A stretch of DNA of 64,000 nt from Azorinus chamasolen (Eukaryota > Mollusca > Bivalvia > Cardiida > Solecurtidae). How positions within the stretch are numbered: position 1 is the stretch's first letter; each line of letters starts with the position of its first letter. Positions 48,901 through 58,151 of this stretch are shown in pieces. The stretch is from contig OY755243.1 in NCBI GenBank assembly GCA_963576725.1, forward strand, positions 80,277,945 through 80,341,944. The letters are read 5' to 3'. Under the pieces are notes generated by a model. That model was not told the DNA's origin, made no database searches, and was given only the letters and a program-made list of their open reading frames with translations. The translations under genes and the position numbers were made by a program.

Positions 48901-51900
48901 GCTCAGGGTGAGCTTTTGTGATTGCCTGAGAGGGACAGAATGGCCCTGGCATTGCTCACTAGACAATCAGAGGAGAAGATTTTCCAAGTTTTATAGTTTC
49001 TATAGAAAACTAGCCGGCATTTTCAGTGGCATCAAAAGGCACCAATATCAGGGAATGGCGCAAATATAAGGGAATGGGTTAATGATGTCATTATTTCAAA
49101 AAGTGACTTTTACAGCGGCGTCAAAAGTTCCCATTATGATGGAATTGGTTAATAACATCATTATTTCTTACATCATTATTAATCGGACAAAGTATTAACT
49201 GGCCGATATAGAGTGATCCTATTGTACTTTATTGTCGATGTTTGTCATTTGTCAGTTATTGTGATGATGGGATTCAGATATGAGTTGTTGGACATTTCAG
49301 GGCCTCGGCAGCATCTACACTCAGTGAAGAGGTGGAGTCCATGAATGAGAAGCTTACTTTTCTCAAGTTTGATGAAGTGGTCACACACTTACGGTATTTG
49401 TTTTCTTTCGCATTACAGATGCTATAGGTATCACCTTTCTTCTAGTTAAACTAAAATTGATGGAACTTTAATGGAATGTGAAATGATTAGAATGTTTGAA
49501 ACATTCTTCAGTTTTATATATATTCTTGTATGCAGCTGATACAGATTATAAGATATGTATGTTTCTCAAAATAGTATTCCCTTGTTATGACACATATTTC
49601 TACTGAAATTTTCTCAAAGCAGCCAGCTGCCTGTGGAAAATGCAACTCGAAAATAAGATTTGATTTGTTGAGTGAGTCGGGTTGTCAACACTGCAGGACT
49701 ATAACAGTCAAACTGAGGGCTGAGTTCAAGACTATAAATGTCATATCAAGGGTTGAGTGCAAGACTATAACAGTCATATTGAGGGTTTAGTACAAGACTA
49801 TGTCTGTCATATGAAGGGTTGAGTGCAAGACTATAAATAACTGTCATATCAAGGGCTGAGTTCAAGACTACAACTGTCATATCAAGGGTTGAGTGCAAGA
49901 CTACAACAGCCATATTGAGGGTTGAGTGCAAGACTATAACTGTCATATCAAGGGTTGAGTGCAAGACCTATAACAGCCATATTGAGGGTTGAGTGCAAGG
50001 CTATAACTGTCATATCAAGGATTGAGTGCAAGACTATGTCATATCAAAGGTTGAAAGCAAGATTGTAAAATGCAACCGTCAAAAAATGTTTAGGTCTGCA
50101 TCTTAAATTCAGGTGGTAGCTTAATGCTAGATGAAAGTTATGCAGACTTTAGAGGGATGTAACTGTATATTATTTAACCTTTATAATTGTTTTTCTCCTT
50201 ATTTTGTTTAAAAGCCTTGTGTGAGTGTCGAACAGTTTGAGCCTGATGAGGTACCAAGTTACTCAGAATCTTATTTGGATGCATACGGATTGTAAAGGCC
50301 ATCACATACTTGCCCCTTGGAGTGTAGTTATTGCAATCAATACTTGATATGGTGTTAACACAGTAAAAAAACCAGGATTGACAGTACACTCATTGAGTCA
50401 ATAAAGTGTCTTTTTACCTGATATTGGCTTAGCCTATATGATAGGATTCACATTGCAGAGATCACTGTAACAGGGCTCCAGATAAGAGGTTTGTTTAGGA
50501 AATCTGTGATAGCTTTATTTTGCATTTCTGCTCCATTTCTTGTATTCTTGTGACTGTAACTGCCATAAATATTCACTAATACAAACTCATTTATTATATT
50601 TATATTATTTATATATATTATAAATATTATTTATTACTTCTTTGGATTTGTTTAAAGTTATCAAACCAGTGCCAAATAGACTCATTCATCTTAATCCATT
50701 CTTTCATATTGACACCTTTTGGCACCTCTGTAAAAGTGACTCTCTGAAACCATTGTGGTAAATAGAGCACTTGTTCCTTAAGAGCAAAATGCTCCATTTT
50801 TCTCACATACCTTCCCTTATCTCTGAGTTAGAACAACAGGTTAAGATTCCCTTATCTGTAACACATGTAAGATCACTTTAGAACATATATGACGTCATAC
50901 ATCATACATGACGTCAAACCGTGGAAACCTATGTTTACATGTCATTTAAACGGCGAAATTACACTTTTTTGATATGTGAGAAAAAGTATCTGATGCTCGT
51001 TGTCTTTTAAGATCACATGTTCCTAAACTCATCAAGAAAATGTTATTAAGCTCGCCAAGGCTCGCTTAATGACATTTTCTAAGGCTCGTTTAGGAACATG
51101 TGATCTTAAAAGACAACTCGCAACAGATCCTCTATATCACAATGGTTTAAAAACTACACATTTCTAGTTTTTCCTTTTCTCTAGTAAGTACTCCTTTTTA
51201 GTAGATTTGTTCAAAGAGGTTGGATCTAAATATAGCCTATGAGGAAATGGGTTAAGAAACTGATGGAGATGGGAGACTGGTAATCCATGTATATGGGGTA
51301 TATTTGCCCATTGTCTCAATTGTTTTGACAGGAATACCATGGAGGAGGAAATAGAGACACTGGTAAAAGACATATACTTTCTGCAGAATTGCTTGGATGA
51401 TGAGGCAACATTTCGTGCCGAGACACGAGGAACTCTAACAAGAGAGCCCACTTTGACAGGTATGTTGTCATAATGATGTTATTTTCAGAGCCGTTTATTA
51501 ACCCTTTCCCTCATACAACGATTTTTCACTCCTTTGCAAACAGAGTAGACTTAGTCCTGTAGGAGCTGTCTGATCAGGGTCTGCTCTGTTTACTTATGAA
51601 ACTTTAATAGATCTGAATCTACAGTTTCTACCATTACCAAATAATCCTGTGTATGTATGTCATTATAAAAGTTCAGCTTATAAATATTCATAATGTTATT
51701 ATTTCTGACATGAATATTCAACGGGTAATGGGTAAGCTCTTTAAGCACATTGAATGTTTGTGACTAACTTTAAAAACAGAGTAAACCCAGATTGGGACAC
51801 TGAGTCATCAGGGTCAAAACTGTTTGACACTCAAATGTGACACTCAAATGCATTGAAGAATCACTATTAATTAATAGTCATGATGTCATTATTTCTTATA

Positions 51901-54399
51901 TGAATATTCATTAGGTAACGGGTTAACAGTGGCCTTGCAAATGCCAACAACTTGGATCTAGGTGAGACTTTGAGTAACTCGTTGTCTCATCAGGACCCAA
52001 ACTCTTTAACACTTAGTCAATAGTTTTTCCCAAAGGCTTGATTGAGTAAGAAGTAGTCAATGTTGCCTCCGATCCAAATTTGAGCAGACATGGTGCTTTC
52101 TACAGCGGGTTAATAATTAATAATTTTTTTTACAGATTTACGAGAGGAGAGAACAATGCTGGAGAAGGATTTGCTGTCCAATATGAAATCCCAGACCTCA
52201 CCAACATTGAAACCTTCATTCATTAATCCACTTGGCCTAAAGTAAGAATAATAACAACCTGACAATATACAGAGGATATTACATTTGTGTTCATTAACTT
52301 TTTGATCTTTATTAAACAAGTTGACTAAAATAGTTTGACACGAGGCTTGCTGAGGGTCATATTCATTTTAGTTAATGAGTTTGGATAAAATATATAGTTA
52401 ATGAATACAAATGTAATATTGCTTTTATCACATGACACATAAAACAAGAAAAACAGGTGCTTTTTATGCCCCCTTCCCCCACTTCCTCCACAATCACAAG
52501 GGGGCGGGATATTTTTTTTCTCTGTCTTTCTATTGGTTGGTTTGGCCCAAACTTTAACATTGGCGATAATATTGTCGCCATTACACATACATACTTCAAA
52601 TTTGACATGCATGTGCAGCTTATGGAGCAAATATGTTTAGGGTTGACTTATTAAGGTCAAAGTCATACATCAAGGTCAAAGGTCATATCGGGGGCATAGT
52701 GTTTCACAAACACATCTTGTTCCTATTTATATTTCAATGACTGACTGACTTGCTTATGTCATTTGCATTTTATATTATAGGTGGACAGTATAAAAAATTA
52801 TGAACTTGTTATATTAACCCTTTACTCCATAAATAAGCCTTTCTACAACTTTCCAAACATAGAAGACACAGATCATATGGCTCCTAAAGGAGCAATCTGA
52901 TCAGAGTCTTCTCTGTTTGCTTTAATATGAAATAACATAGATATGATTTTACAATTTCTACTATGGCCAAAAATCCTTTTGTCTGTTTGCCATTATAAAA
53001 AACTAATCTAATTGATATTCATGATGACATTATTTCTTACATGAATATTCATGGAATAAAGGGTTAACTTTGATAAGAGCAGTATCGTGATAAAAAATGT
53101 TAACACTATGTGTGGCATCTTTGGGGCAAAGAGAGACTTGCAAATGATGCATATGAAATGTATTAACTCTATATATTACCATACCCAATATACCATTTTT
53201 GCCTATCAAAGTTCATCTGAATGAATATTTACGATACATCAGCTACTGTGTTGGAACAAATATTCTGTTTGTTGGAGTATTGTAATAAACATTAACCTTG
53301 TACTCCATAGATATTCTTTTTAATGTCTTTGCAAACAGACTAGAATCGGATCAGGTGACTCCTAAAGAAGCTGCCTGATCAGGATCTGCTCTGTTTGCTT
53401 ATGTTATTATATGGACCTGATTCTGCAGTTTCATCCATGGCCAAACTTTCCTTTGTTCATATGCCATTATAAAAATTCATCTAATTATTATTTATATCCA
53501 TGATGTCATTAAATTTTGCATAAATATTCATGAAATAAAGGATTAAAGCTCCTGGTGAGTGACTTACTGTCCAGAGCCTCTTTGGTTTAGGTGAGCTGGA
53601 TCTACTTGATTCCAATAGGCCTTTTATTGTAATATCAACTCTGATCAACCAAAGCAGTAGTATTGGAGCTATGCCATAAGCAAATAGAGCAGACCCTGAT
53701 CAGAAGGATCCTACAGTAATGCGTGAAAAGACGTTTATATGAGGGAAATGGTTAGATATGGCAGCTTATTAGGTTCTACGCTTTTTGTAAAGTATGAAAG
53801 ATGGTTTTCATATAACTGGACTCATCTATTCTTTTGGAGCAGCTCATTAAAATTTGCCCTATTTTTTCAGACCCCTTGGTCCACCTGTTGCAGCAGCTGG
53901 AAAGATGAAGATCAGTGCAAGTCAGAATAACAGTCACACATCTCTGGCAGCAGTTAAACCTGGTCCCATGAAGGCATTTACCTCCCCTGATTCAACCACA
54001 GGTGGCACCAAAAGTTCTAGTCGAGTTACCTCAGGTAGAGGGAAGACAACAGGAAGAGACACTGCTCATGTAGACTCCTCACACAGGCCAAAAAGGACTC
54101 CGTCTTTCAAGGGAGATAATAGTGAGAGATTAAAACATGAGGGAATGTCCAGTGGTACAATAAAACAATTGTCGAATAAGGACATTGCACACAAATTGTC
54201 AGGGAAAGATACTGAAAACCTGGCTAGTGTGCATTCACATAGGAAGTCTTCCCTTGAAGCTGTAGTAACATTGTCTAAAGGTAGTGATAGGTCAGAGATT
54301 CAGATGACCCCTTCACCGCCATCCTCGGCTAAACCCACCACACCACGACCTAGCTCAGCACAGAGATTCCGAAGAATGGTGATGAACTGCAGAGACTGA
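42743..54399 (+). CDS. CCDC24: Coiled-coil domain-containing protein 24 homologue, 8 exons, 448 aa
   Basis: Spliced CDS: 42743-42910, 45010-45170, 46327-46391, 48270-48366, 49301-49393, 51332-51459, 52136-52241, 53871-54399. All introns are GT-AG, the phases agree throughout, and the total is 1347 bp ending in TGA. The N-terminus (SLWKLVEQYVP, then MLGESLVDQSLELHEE) resembles vertebrate CCDC24 (SLWELVEEHVP..., ILGEAAVDLSLEL). Exons 6-7 (EEEIETLVKDIYFLQNCLDDE, then PTLTDLREERTMLEKDL) match its central coiled coil. Residues 1-130 are a conserved head, 132-164 a Ser/Pro/Gly linker, about 165-255 a predicted coiled coil, and 273-448 a low-complexity Ser/Thr/Lys-rich tail. At 448 aa it is longer than human CCDC24 (about 307 aa from memory), mainly because of the tail. 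I know of no established biochemical function. The assignment was made by eye; the exon chain is the strongest evidence. Confidence 0.88.
42957..43165. mobile_element. Group D TA-type MITE in CCDC24 intron 1
   Basis: tacagtaaaatcactctaaa ... agggggtttactgta, tip aagctcctataggaaatt. It begins 46 bp after the exon 1 donor. Confidence 0.72.
44006..44219. mobile_element. Group A MITE in CCDC24 intron 1
   Basis: taatcctttccctatttatt ... ggaaagggTTAA. Hairpin cagagcagaccctgatcaga without the usual gctcc tip. Confidence 0.62.
44580..44712. repeat. TTAA-type hairpin fragment in intron 1
   Basis: ttaacctcttacctcatga, gatcagacagctcctacagg, agctgtctcaccaggatctg. Confidence 0.55.
44751..44834. repeat. 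Group F perfect palindrome in intron 1
   Basis: tatattgagggcttggtgca, aaactattctaactccttca, caaagtgaaggag and the inverse to ccctcgatata. Confidence 0.8.
45010..45170 (+). CDS. CCDC24: CCDC24 exon 2
   Basis: Acceptor ccataacag ends at 45009 and donor GTAAGT begins at 45171. Encodes residues 57-110 (last codon split 2/1), starting IDTLLEIWRDYREE and ending KEKAKHEG. It continues the conserved head. Confidence 0.86.
45184..45400. mobile_element. Group A MITE in CCDC24 intron 2
   Basis: ttaacatttacctgatggat, aataatgacagcatgaatat, cgaagcagaccctgataatg and a shortened hairpin. Right end eroded. Confidence 0.55.
45455..45755 (+). repeat. Bivalve-type dispersed repeat in intron 2
   Basis: tatgcccccccaacggcgggc, gtccgattccatccgtctgt ... 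ggtcaaggtcatccttcagg and gggcataagtgtttcacaaa. A relative is in intron 7. Confidence 0.7.
46007..46075. repeat. Group E hairpin in intron 2
   Basis: cagtttggatccagatgaga, cacggagtatctcagtgtct and atccaaactgtttgacacac. Confidence 0.65.
46327..46391 (+). CDS. CCDC24: CCDC24 exon 3
   Basis: A 65-bp exon between acceptor ttacag and donor GTAAGT. It encodes NPDKILYRHKPDVIEYALET, aligning with the 'VLHFALE' area of vertebrate CCDC24. Phase 2 in, phase 1 out. Confidence 0.85.
46430..47240. mobile_element. Intron 3 MITEs: A, C, A
   Basis: Group A at about 46430-46686 (gatggctcctacgggagctg tip). Group C at 46852-47072 (TTAAACCCATTCCCTC ... ggaatgagTTAA, with agcaaatgctc hairpin). Group A remnant at about 47085-47240 (gcagctcctacaggctccat). 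Confidence 0.68.
47267..47480. mobile_element. Group D TA-type MITE in intron 3
   Basis: tacagtaaaacatctctata ... gagaggttttactgta. Near-perfect hairpin with tip cgctcctatacatgtaggagcg. Confidence 0.78.
47725..48243. mobile_element. Two group A MITEs in intron 3
   Basis: 47725-47910 (aaccctttactccatgatta ... tatggagtaagggg, hairpin mostly deleted) and 48018-48243 (TTAATCCTTTCCCTCATA ... agggaaaggtTTAA, tip cactcctgtgggagct). Confidence 0.65.
48270..48366 (+). CDS. CCDC24: CCDC24 exon 4 (linker)
   Basis: Acceptor cactattag ends at 48269 and donor GTATCT begins at 48367. Encodes a Ser/Pro/Gly/Arg-rich linker (ADSVRSPSRPGTARGG...). Low complexity, so it is supported mainly by splice sites and by its phase fitting both neighbours. 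Confidence 0.78.
48625..49060 (+). repeat. Bivalve-type 'agctcacc' repeats in intron 4
   Basis: tttagctcaccagcacactt ... gtgagcttttgtgatcg-like blocks at 48628 and 48878, then tgtccgtcatccgtcggcg and an ending like ggcgcaaatataagggaatg. Confidence 0.7.
49301..49393 (+). CDS. CCDC24: CCDC24 exon 5 (coiled coil start)
   Basis: Acceptor gacatttcag ends at 49300 and donor GTATTT begins at 49394. Encodes LSEEVESMNEKLTFLKFDEV then VTHLR, aligning with the 'IDQVARHLRGLLEEE' approach of vertebrate CCDC24. Confidence 0.84.
49685..50065. repeat. 33-bp minisatellite in intron 5
   Basis: About ten to eleven imperfect units of gagtgcaagactataactgt plus catatcaagggtt, alternating 'catatcaagggttgag' and 'catattgagggttgag' forms. 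Confidence 0.85.
50691..51255. mobile_element. Group C TTAA-type MITE with a nested element, intron 5
   Basis: TTAATCCATTCTTTCATA at the left and aggaaatgggTTAA at the right. The central hairpin is split: gagcacttgttccttaag ... atcacaatggttt. The intervening 50806-51130 is unrelated and itself holds a long hairpin (51001-51114, ttttaagatcacatgttcct). Confidence 0.68.
51332..51459 (+). CDS. CCDC24: CCDC24 exon 6 (coiled coil core)
   Basis: Acceptor tgttttgacag ends at 51331 and donor GTATGT begins at 51460. Encodes NTMEEEIETLVKDIYFLQNC then LDDEATFRAE, the best match to the family outside exon 1. Confidence 0.88.
51498..51735. mobile_element. Group A MITE in intron 6
   Basis: TTAACCCTTTCCCTCATAC ... 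tattcaacgggtaatgggtaa. Hairpin shortened, with cctgtaggagctgtctgatc. Confidence 0.66.
51948..52014. repeat. Group E hairpin in intron 6
   Basis: cttggatctaggtgagactt, tgagtaactcgttgtctcat and aggacccaaactctttaaca. Confidence 0.6.
52136..52241 (+). CDS. CCDC24: CCDC24 exon 7
   Basis: Acceptor tttttttacag ends at 52135 and donor GTAAGA begins at 52242. Encodes DLREERTMLEKDLLSNMKSQ then TSPTLKPSFINPLGL, completing the charged coiled coil. Confidence 0.86.
52450..52725 (+). repeat. Bivalve-type dispersed repeat in intron 7
   Basis: gctttttatgccccc ... aaggtcaaaggtcatatcgg then gggcatagtgtttcacaaac. Related to the intron 2 copy. Confidence 0.7.
52814..53067. mobile_element. Group A TTAA-type MITE, intron 7 (254 bp, reference copy)
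   Basis: TTAACCCTTTACTCCATAAA ... catggaataaagggTTAA. Hairpin with tip ggctcctaaaggagcaa, then cattataaaa, taattgatattcatgatgac. Confidence 0.82.
53292..53546. mobile_element. Group A TTAA-type MITE, intron 7
   Basis: TTAACCTTGTACTCCATAG ... atgaaataaaggaTTAA. Tip tgactcctaaagaagctg. Confidence 0.78.
53871..54399 (+). CDS. CCDC24: CCDC24 exon 8 (last, Ser/Thr/Lys-rich tail)
   Basis: Acceptor attttttcag ends at 53870. It is open for 176 codons to TGA at 54397-54399 (MVMNCRD end). Composition is Ser/Thr/Lys/Pro-rich and probably disordered. The first AATAAA downstream is at 54603-54608, 204 bp past the stop and inside a group C MITE, so the poly(A) signal could be MITE-supplied (inference). 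Confidence 0.85.
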
Positions 54400-54558
54400 T
54401 CGGTCACTGTGATGAACATCTTATAGTTATCCTCACATTTTTGATAACAGGCTTAGGAATTAATGCCTACCAAATTACCTTTCCGGAAATTTAATTTTGA
54501 GCCAGTTCCTCCAGATATTAAAGGGTCTAATTGGCAGTTTATATGGAAACATTCATAC

Positions 54559-54787
54559 TGAACCCATTACCTCATAGGCTATTTTTAGATCCTACCTCTT
54601 TGAATAAATTTTCAGAAAAGAAGCACTTACTAGAGAAAAGGAAACTTTTAGAATTGTGTAGTTTTGAAAACATTGTGATAAATAGAGCACTTACCCCTAT
54701 GGAGTAAATGCTCTGTTTATCACAATGGTTTCAGAAAGTGACTTTTACAGAAGCATCAACAGGCGTCAATAGGAGGGAAAGGGTTAA
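54559..54787. mobile_element. Group C MITE downstream of CCDC24
   Basis: aacccattacctcataggct ... gagggaaagggTTAA. Hairpin gtgataaatagagcacttac with tip cccctatggagtaaatg. Contains the AATAAA at 54603. Confidence 0.75.
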
Positions 54788-54928
54788 ATTTAAAACATTT
54801 CTGGTGGAAAACACCCTTAAGTCATACTGATAATATTAACTATTATCCCGTTAAGTAGAACTAGATTGGCATATGCAAATAACTTGAATATTGATCAGAC
54901 AACAATTCACTGCTCGTCTGATTAGAAT

Positions 54929-55177
54929 TTAACCCTTCGCTTGCTGAATTTTAAATACATTTCTTCTTCTTTACCCATGCCCTGTTGTATATTTATATAT
55001 ATCTTCACTGTGTACACGTATTTTGCTGTGCAATGACTGCTGCGGAGTTCACTGGTTGCACAATCAATTTGTATATAGTGCAGACCCTGATGAGACAGCT
55101 CATGCAGGAGCTGTCTCATCTGGGTCTTCACTATTTACAGGTAGGTATATTGACGTGAATAGCAAGCGAAGGGTTAA
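54929..55177. mobile_element. Group B TTAA-type MITE (249 bp, reference copy)
   Basis: TTAACCCTTCGCTTGCT and AGCAAGCGAAGGGTTAA are a perfect 17-bp inverted pair. Hairpin atagtgcagaccctgatgag with tip acagctcatgcaggagctgt, then tttacaggtaggtatattga. Confidence 0.82.
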
Positions 55178-55179
55178 AG

Positions 55180-55800
55180 TTGTTTGCCACTATGTTGACA
55201 GTTGTTGAACTATTTCTAGGCTTTTATCCATTGAATCATAGTCCACGAAAATTGTCACAGGAGAGAGCTGTTGGGAAAGGGTTAAACGTTTATAAATTAA
55301 TTCTTCTCTTATCTTCAGTTCTGGTCAGAGCTTGGTATTTTTACAAACAGTGACTGAACACCATTTACAATACATGCAATTACTTCAAACACATTATTTG
55401 ACAAACGAGAAAGAATCCGTCCAATTTGTATTTTGTGTGAATTATTTAGCTGGGTGCCAGCTTCAAAATGGGCATTCATTATCCTTGCTGCTAATTCTTC
55501 AAGTGTTGTTACAATGAGAAACAGTAAATATGTTGTGATTTAAACAACAATGACACTTGGAAAGGTTTTTCTTATGCTATGTGTCATGCACAACAAGCAG
55601 AAATATATTGTCTTGTTGTAATGTAGTTTTATTAAATCATAACCTGCATAGAAAGCTTTTGTGTTTGCAAGTTGACTCTTTTTTTTGCTTGCTTTTTTGT
55701 TTTGTTTTAAAAAATAATATCAATCCCAATTTTCTGGCTGAATACTGACCCAGGTTCCAAACAGCTTGGACCCTGATCAGATACAGAGCAGTGCTGTGCC
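55180..55800. other. About 600 bp with no supported feature
   Basis: AT-rich single-copy-looking sequence; no coding character. Confidence 0.45.
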
Positions 55801-55804
55801 AGAT

Positions 55805-56045
55805 TAATCCTTTACTCCATGAATATTCATGTAAGAAATGATAACATCATAATACGAATTTATTGAATTGTTATGGCACTATGAACAAAGAAATTTTTAT
55901 CATGACAAAAACTATAGAATTAGATCTACGTAATTCCATAATCAAATAGAGCAGACCCTGATAAGATTTCTCCTACAGGAGCCATCTGGTCTGGTTCTAC
56001 TTTGTTTGCCAAGGCATAGAAACATGTATTTATGGAGTAAAGGCA
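55805..56045. mobile_element. Group A MITE
   Basis: ttaatcctttactccatgaa ... gtatttatggagtaaaggc. Tip ttctcctacaggagccat. Confidence 0.65.
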
Positions 56046-56120
56046 AAGTTACATGAAAGTGACTCGAAGGGCTCGCTGCAATGGGCGAATCCGTGCTTAC
56101 CTTTACAGACAGTTTGGATC

Positions 56121-56327
56121 TACAGTAAAACCTGTCAATAACGGCCACTAAATTGTGTTAATTATTGGTATTTTGGGCAGGGGGCTGCTTCAAGCAAGGT
56201 GAAAGTAAAACAGAACGCTCGTATAAGAGCGTTCTGTTTTACTTTCACCTTGCTTTAAGCAGCTACCTGCCTTTATCACAAAATACTTGATGCAATTTAG
56301 TGTCCGTTATAGAGAGGTTATACTGTA
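56121..56327. mobile_element. Group D TA-type MITE nested in a group E hairpin
   Basis: TACAGTAAAACCTGTCAATA ... gagaggttatactgTA, with near-perfect arms agcaaggtgaaagtaaaaca and tip cgctcgtataagagcg. Flanks cagtttggatc and gtttacttggtatctcatca are the two halves of a group E hairpin. Confidence 0.78.
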
Positions 56328-56378
56328 GTTTACTTGGTATCTCATCAGGATCCAAACTGTTTGACATAGCACTTACAC

Positions 56379-56560
56379 CAGGGTCCATGCTTATAAAGCT
56401 TTTAGTTGAGTCTGAGTTTCGTTCTCAGGCTTTTGATTGGTCAGATTTGAGTTCTCAAGCTTTTGATTGGTCAGATTTGAGCCAAAGGCTCAAATCTGAC
56501 CAATCAAAAGCTTGAGAACGATCTCAGACTCAACTAAAAGCTTTATAAGCATGGACCCTG
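56379..56560. mobile_element. Long foldback element with hAT-like CAGGG ends
   Basis: CAGGGTCCATGCTTATAAAG ... and its inverse ending CCCTG, 182 bp. The left arm has 'cttttgattggtcagatttg' twice. No clear TSD. Confidence 0.68.
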
Positions 56561-56699
56561 AGAGAAGAAACTGATCGGAAGTCTACACTGAAAATGGAAG
56601 CAGACAGCAATTGCTTTGGGCTAAAAGAGTTGAAGGAATTCACGCCATTTTTTATAAGGTCTGTGTCATATTGAGACAGAATTAGTTTTGCCATTTTGT

Positions 56700-56923
56700 T
56701 TAACCTTTTCCTCCATAGGCTATTTTTAGACCCAACCTCTTTGAATGAATCTACCGAAAAGAGTATTTACTAGAGAAAAGGAAAATTGTGTAGTATTGAA
56801 ATCATTGTAAAAAATAGAGCATAAATTTACTCCTATGGAGCAAATGCTCTATTTATCACAATGGTTTTAAAAAGTGATTATTACAGAGGCGTAGAAAGGC
56901 GTATTTATGGAGGAAAGGGTTAA
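56700..56923. mobile_element. Group C TTAA-type MITE
   Basis: TTAACCTTTTCCTCCATAGG ... atggaggaaagggTTAA. Tip actcctatggagcaaat. Confidence 0.75.
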
Positions 56924-57099
56924 TACTTATCAATATTTTCTTTGCTGTTAATGCAGTGTGTTAGTGAATATTTTAAAACCTTTTTTGTGTGTGACTGAAT
57001 TTTAATTTTTTATGTAGAACATGCATTGTTTATGAGGCTATTGTATTCAATAACATGTTGCCACAATTTTGTTTGCACCCTAAGTATTTGGATAGACAA

Positions 57100-57370
57100 A
57101 CTTATACAAATAGTGCAGACCCAGATTAAATAGCTCCTGAAGGAGCCGTTTGATCAGGGCTGTTCCATTTAAATGTGTATGGAGTGTAGGAAGGCACTTT
57201 CAAATTCAGCCACCCACCCATAGAAGTTTTTTACTAATGCACAAACCAGTTGGTACCATTTTTGCAGCGAAACCCATCCATGCATAGCAGTTTTTTAAAG
57301 TGCCTTCCTGCCCCCCCATATGCATTTAAATGGAACAGCCCTCAGGATATTGTGTTCAAAATCACTTGAG
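57100..57370. mobile_element. Group A/B hairpin interrupted by an AGGGCTGTTCC-ended MITE
   Basis: Outer: atagtgcagacccagattaa with tip gctcctgaaggagc. Inner element, about 57156-57342, has the inverted ends AGGGCTGTTCCATTTAAATG and aaatggaacagccct. Confidence 0.6.
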
Positions 57371-57774
57371 TACCACTACAAGATTTCCACTTATATGGAA
57401 TTGCCAACAGTGTAGACCCAGACCAGGTCCTTTTTCAATGTGGCATCTGATCAAGTTCTGTACTGTTCGCAACTTATCAGAATGTAAGTTTGTTCGCAGA
57501 TGTGCCCGACACACAGTGTAGACCAAGGTCAGATGCTGCATTTTGCAATGCACTATGGTAAGAAATCCTATTATGGTACTTATTTTTATTTACTCAAATC
57601 TTATGTAGTTAATGATATGTATACACCATGTGGTTTAGATATATATTTTAATCGTTTATCTTGACCGAAGCAACTTTCCGTGCCTTTGCAAACAGAGTAG
57701 ACCCAGATCAGATGACTCCTGTTGGAGCTGTCTAATTAGGGTCTTTGTTTACTTTTAGAAATTTTCATTGACTT

Positions 57775-57994
57775 GTTTAGCCATTCCTTCATAGACTATT
57801 TTTGACCCCTTCTGAAAAGGAGCATCTAAAAATTCTTGAATTTTGTTGTTTTGAAACCATTGTGATAAAAAGATCATTTGTTCCTATGGTGCAAATGCTC
57901 TATTTATCACAATGGTTTCAAAACGTGACCTTTACAATGGAGTAAAAAGGCATCAGTAATAGGGAGTGTAAATATTCATGAAATAAAAAGTTAA
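57775..57994. mobile_element. Group C hairpin with a group A-like right end
   Basis: ttcatagactatttttgacc, gaaaccattgtgataaaaag, tip gttcctatggtgcaaat, then aatattcatgaaataaaaagTTAA, an end normally seen in group A. Confidence 0.58.
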
Positions 57995-58151
57995 CCAATC
58001 ATATTGGAGATGAACATGTGGTTAACTATGTCATGTAGTATGTATGTAGATGAGATTCAAAGTAACTATTTTACACTCCAGTATTCTTTCTTGAAAATAC
58101 AGAACAATTTCTTTTGAGAGTTCAACCCTTTCTCTGATCAATATTGATGTA

